A stretch of 64,000 nucleotides of DNA from Aspidapion aeneum (lineage: Eukaryota > Arthropoda > Insecta > Coleoptera > Brentidae): NCBI GenBank assembly GCA_963576565.1, contig OY755047.1, positions 33,090,851 through 33,154,850 of the forward strand. Direction: 5' to 3'. The notes beneath the pieces are model-generated. The model saw nothing but the letters and a program-made list of their open reading frames with translations, had not been told where the DNA came from and searched no databases. Made by a program: the position numbers and the translations under genes. This document shows positions 60,712 through 64,000 of the stretch, piece after piece. Numbering within the stretch: position 1 is the stretch's first letter; the number at the start of each line of letters is the position of its first letter.

Positions 60712-61895
60712 TGGTAACCCAAATGTGTGATTTATCAACTTCAATGATTTCAAAAAGTTACTATAATCAGATAATAAAACTTTTAAAATTGTAAAAACTC
60801 TTTTATGAATCCAATGATAACTCAACTGAGATTCCTACACGAATTTATTTTAAGAACTGTATGCCTGTAGATCATTTTGTCTATCTTAACCAAAATGCAA
60901 TCGTAATATCGAATAAATAATGTATAAACAAAAAAGTATCAGATATTTTGATTATAATCTTTAAAGAGCAATCAATTTTCACCCCGTTTTTTTTATTGCT
61001 GTCAAAATCGGTTTGTTAATAACAAATTTATAAGGAAATTAATGCAGATAGGATTGGCAATGCAATAGTATAACCTGTAAAACAATGGTTGAAACAAAAA
61101 TAGATTTTGTACTTTGTTTTGTAGGTAGAAGAAAAAAAGTGCTTTTCTATAAATTAAAAAAACTAAAACATAAAAATTAGTAAAGAGGAGTTAATAAGTT
61201 TGGAAGTAGCAAAAGTTGTAAAGTAAGTGGATTTTTTCCATCAACAAAATCGGCTCTACATATTTTGCAATACAACAAGTACCGTAGAATGATCTTTTAG
61301 TACTCTACGCAGCGTCAAAACTTGGTTAAGATCCACAATGACAGGGGATAGATTAAGCGGTTTGTGCATGCTGAGTGTATAATGGAAATTAGTTTCAGAA
61401 AAAAATAAACAAGTAGACAAAGAGGTTTTAAGCAGATTTGCTAAAGATCCCAGTTTTACTGTTATAGGTTAAGATTTAAAAAAAAGATGTGTACGTATGT
61501 ACCTGTTTTCGTTTTCTTTTTTGTATATTTCAATAAAAACCTACTTTATTTTTATTTTTTTGCGTTTATCCCTCCCTAAGTTTCACGCTGCGTAGGCCCA
61601 TGATATGCATGTTATTATATACAACATACAAGCTTCATTTTAAGAGAAAGAGCAGTATGTGTGAGTATGTGCTGCTTTTGAGATGTTAATTTTCTGTTCG
61701 AAATTTAATTAGACTTAGACAATGTAAAGTGAATATCAGTTTTGGATCCCATTATGAAGGGCGTAACACAATATGCTTTGAGGTGAGTAACTCTGTGTGT
61801 ATTGAACTATTCGGGCCGCTTTATCGACAAGACAGTATAAAGTTCCTGCTTTATTTTAATAATAGAGCCTTGAAAACTGCTGCACTGACTACTTT
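60712..61895. other. intergenic, no gene recognised
   Basis: No domain-bearing frame, RNA gene or clear repeat pair. Confidence 0.35.
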
Positions 61896-61899
61896 GAAC

Positions 61900-62795
61900 T
61901 AGAGACCCTGTATGTATGACATATTTTTAAGATATAGAGACGCAACAAACTCTTTAAAGTCAAATTTATTTAAGTCAAAATCAAAGGATGAAAATATCGG
62001 TCCTCTATACTCTAGCGATGTTAAGAAAGGGACGCATCTTCTGTTCTTGTTAATTCATAAGCGTTGGAAAATAAAAATAAACGTTTTATAACAAAACCTA
62101 TACAGGGGGTGACCGACAAACATGTTTGTTTATATGTTGCATAATGATTGATTGGTGAAACGCCAATAAACTTGGCAAGAAAATAACATAACCAAAAAAT
62201 GTTAATTTCAGTGACTTTGATGGGCTTGTCGCGTTTCTCTTTAGTCGGCCACAGACACAGAGAGATGTCCGCGTGCATATCCGCGCGTTCCTCAACGCGC
62301 ATTCATGCCGTCTGTGGGGAAAGTTTGCACGCGCGCGCAACAGAAAGTTGCTCAATGATGTCTCCCGAAATTTCTTGAAAACATCAACGCGCAAGCATAA
62401 ACGCGCGTTGATGAATGCAAGTGTGTGGCTAGAATTCATGCTTGCAGAGAGATATCGGTCAGTGTTGTGCTTGGCATTTTTTAAATTTGGTCTACAGTCG
62501 TCTACTTCCAATCGCAATTCTTCTAATAAATTTATATGGGAAAAGAGATCCACTTGGTCTTCGGTTTTTTTTTTAGATGAAAATGTAATTGTTTTTTTTT
62601 TAATACGCGTACGCCACTGCCAAAAGAAAGAACTCTTCTTCACTACTTGAAGTCATTTTTACAACTAGGGAAATGCCCAAACATGTCTCTCTGTTTGTTG
62701 GCATCAGGCACTTGCCCGCGAACATGTATCTGTGTCTGTGGCCGGCTTTTAGAAAAAATATGTCATACATACAGGGTCTCTACTTTAAACTAGAG
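61900..62795. repeat. inverted repeat enclosing a nested MITE
   Basis: AGAGACCCTGTATGTATGAC at about 61,904 is found inverted at about 62,761-62,788, extending to ATATTTTT on both sides (28-30 bp). The right copy abuts the outer edge of the 62,245-62,745 MITE, so the pair probably belongs to an older element that received that insertion. Only this short pairing supports the call. Confidence 0.5.
62245..62745. mobile_element. 500-bp MITE with GC-rich interior (CGGCCACAGACAC tips)
   Basis: TCGGCCACAGACACAGAGAG on the left pairs with the right end (opposite strand CCGGCCACAGACACAGATAC), and both lead into GTCCGCG or GTTCGCG. The interior is dense in CGCG and GCGC words, unlike its surroundings. 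The 181-codon minus and 125-codon plus frames across it are complementary readings of the same repeat and show no domain. The flanks read CTCTTTAG and CTTTTAG, a possible imperfect duplication. A hAT-type origin is plausible. Confidence 0.65.
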
Positions 62796-62832
62796 GCCCT
62801 CCATACATTTTGATAGTTGCTTTATACCAGAG

Positions 62833-63443
62833 CAAGGCCAACACAAAAATAGAGGCCACGACCCTGAAAAAATCAGCTGTTCTCCCGGGGCTGAATTTTA
62901 CATTGGGTCTTATGGGAGTTCAGACGTTTTTTTATGATATTTTCAAAATGGCACTACAGATTTCCGCAAAATTTCACTGAAATATTCTCAGACACCATCC
63001 CGATATTCCACCAAAGGTTTGTAAGGAAGCAACATGATTAAAAGGTTAAAATCTTCAAGATTTAGCATTCCTTATTTTGAATTCAAATTACCCGCCATGT
63101 ACCACATGCAAACTGTTATATTTGACATGTATTTGACTTTGTCATATGTGATTGTCACATTCGCTTCTGCTTTAAACTTAATTTTTGTGTTAGCTAATGA
63201 AGCGGCTATGAAAAATTAGGGCTTACTATACATTTAAAAAAAATTGTTCTACCAGAATAAAGTAAAAACAATCTCAAAAACGGCTTTATTAAAAAAAAAT
63301 CAAATATCCATGAAACGTCATTCTAACTTCAATACTTTAAAGACAATCAGCTGTGTCGTAACGTGACCATCAAAAAAAAAATCAGCCCCGGATGTGACGT
63401 CAACAAAGTGGAGGATCGTGGCCCGTCCATTTTGATAGCCCTG
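62833..63443. mobile_element. 611-bp MITE with 7-bp target duplication
   Basis: The ends are CAAGGCCAACACAAAAATAG and, on the opposite strand, CAGGGCTATCAAAATGGACG. Inner blocks GGCCACGA and CCGGGGCTGA also pair. ACCAGAG is repeated directly at 62,826-62,832 and 63,444-63,450. The arms are diverged (roughly two-thirds identical by eye). No coding sequence with a domain is present, and the 61-codon frame at 63,034 is not supported. Confidence 0.65.
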
Positions 63444-63450
63444 ACCAGAG

Positions 63451-64000
63451 GTGAGCAACTCTCTTTGACAGTTGTTACGAAAATGTGTTATAAATAAAAT
63501 ATAATTAGTAGGTCTCATTATATTTTTCCCACCCTTTTAGACCATTAATAATTGATATAGAAATATAAAAGAAATTCTGTTCAAAATCACGAATATTTTA
63601 CTTTTAAATTGCATCTTAACTTTATTCCTGATGCCTACCATATTTGACAGGCGCTCAAATTTATAGTTTTTGTAAATTAGATGCTCCTTATATTATTTAG
63701 TTAATAGATTAGGCTTGAAACATATTTTCCAAAAATATCCCATATGCCGTAGTTCCATAGTTCTGAGATATTAGCAATTATTTTTTAAAATGATAAAAAG
63801 ATAACAGTAGCGCTCTTGTGTTAATTTTAGTATCCTTATGCCAAATTATGTTGGTCCCCATGTATCAACAGTAACAATGAGATGATGTGACACGACATTT
63901 AAACTTTGTTGTCGTTACCGGTTATCATTTTGAGCGCACGTTGAGCGTCATTTAAAAAAAATATATTTGTCATTGTCCCTGTTTAAACATGGGGACTACG
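63451..64000. other. intergenic, no gene recognised
   Basis: AT-rich sequence up to the end of the window, with no supported feature. Confidence 0.35.

Noticed and set aside
62098..62650. 181-codon minus and 125-codon plus frames
   Set aside because: They are complementary readings across a GC-rich MITE, show no domain and overlap its inverted ends.

Overview
This is a gene-poor, AT-rich stretch of an animal nuclear genome. It is almost certainly from an arthropod and most likely an insect: the BEL/Pao, mariner, RTE and CR1-group elements, a Crypton-type recombinase with a spliceosomal intron, and a DINE-1-like element with a (GTCT)n core all fit. The order cannot be fixed from the sequence. 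I found no complete conventional host gene, tRNA, rRNA, CRISPR array or bacterial operon. Almost every supported coding region belongs to a transposable element, and much of the rest is foldback or miniature inverted-repeat elements, often nested.

Layout. 1-11 kb holds scattered non-autonomous elements: a Helentron-like element at 2.46 kb, TA-flanked MITEs at 3.18 and 10.1 kb, a 163-bp MITE with a 7-bp duplication at 3.8 kb, a DINE-1-like element at 4.9-5.6 kb, and several tandem or palindromic repeats. 11,104-22,961 is one BEL/Pao LTR retrotransposon on the minus strand (470-bp LTRs about 1% diverged, 6-bp target duplication). It has frame breaks, an Asn in place of the first integrase Asp, and a 5-kb insertion with a 10-bp target duplication that itself carries a MITE and a palindrome. 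24.6-29 kb contains a 265-bp MITE, a 1.6-kb foldback element with GC-rich tips and ATGGCGG repeats, and an 0.85-kb palindrome. 29,870-36,992 is probably one 7-kb terminal-inverted-repeat element containing a 1,002-bp tandem duplication and two foldbacks.

38,833-49,613 is a four-layer nest. A dead mariner (about 1.27 kb without inserts, 28-bp TIRs, TA duplication) is split by a DINE-1/Helentron-like element. That element's (GTCT)n core holds a full-length CR1-group LINE with both reading frames open, next to a nearly perfect 4-kb (GACA)n array with an internal (GACG)n block. A 170-bp MITE also sits in the mariner's 3' part. 51.8-55.1 kb is a broken RTE-type LINE. 57,410-60,709 is a TA-flanked inverted-repeat element whose interior carries a two-exon tyrosine recombinase gene with all catalytic residues present, apparently a Crypton inserted into a MITE. 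61.9-63.45 kb holds further nested inverted-repeat elements.

The history is repeated insertion of transposons into transposons. The two parts most likely to retain function are the CR1-group LINE (39.9-44.5 kb) and the Crypton recombinase gene (58.0-59.9 kb). The mariner, BEL/Pao and RTE genes are visibly broken.
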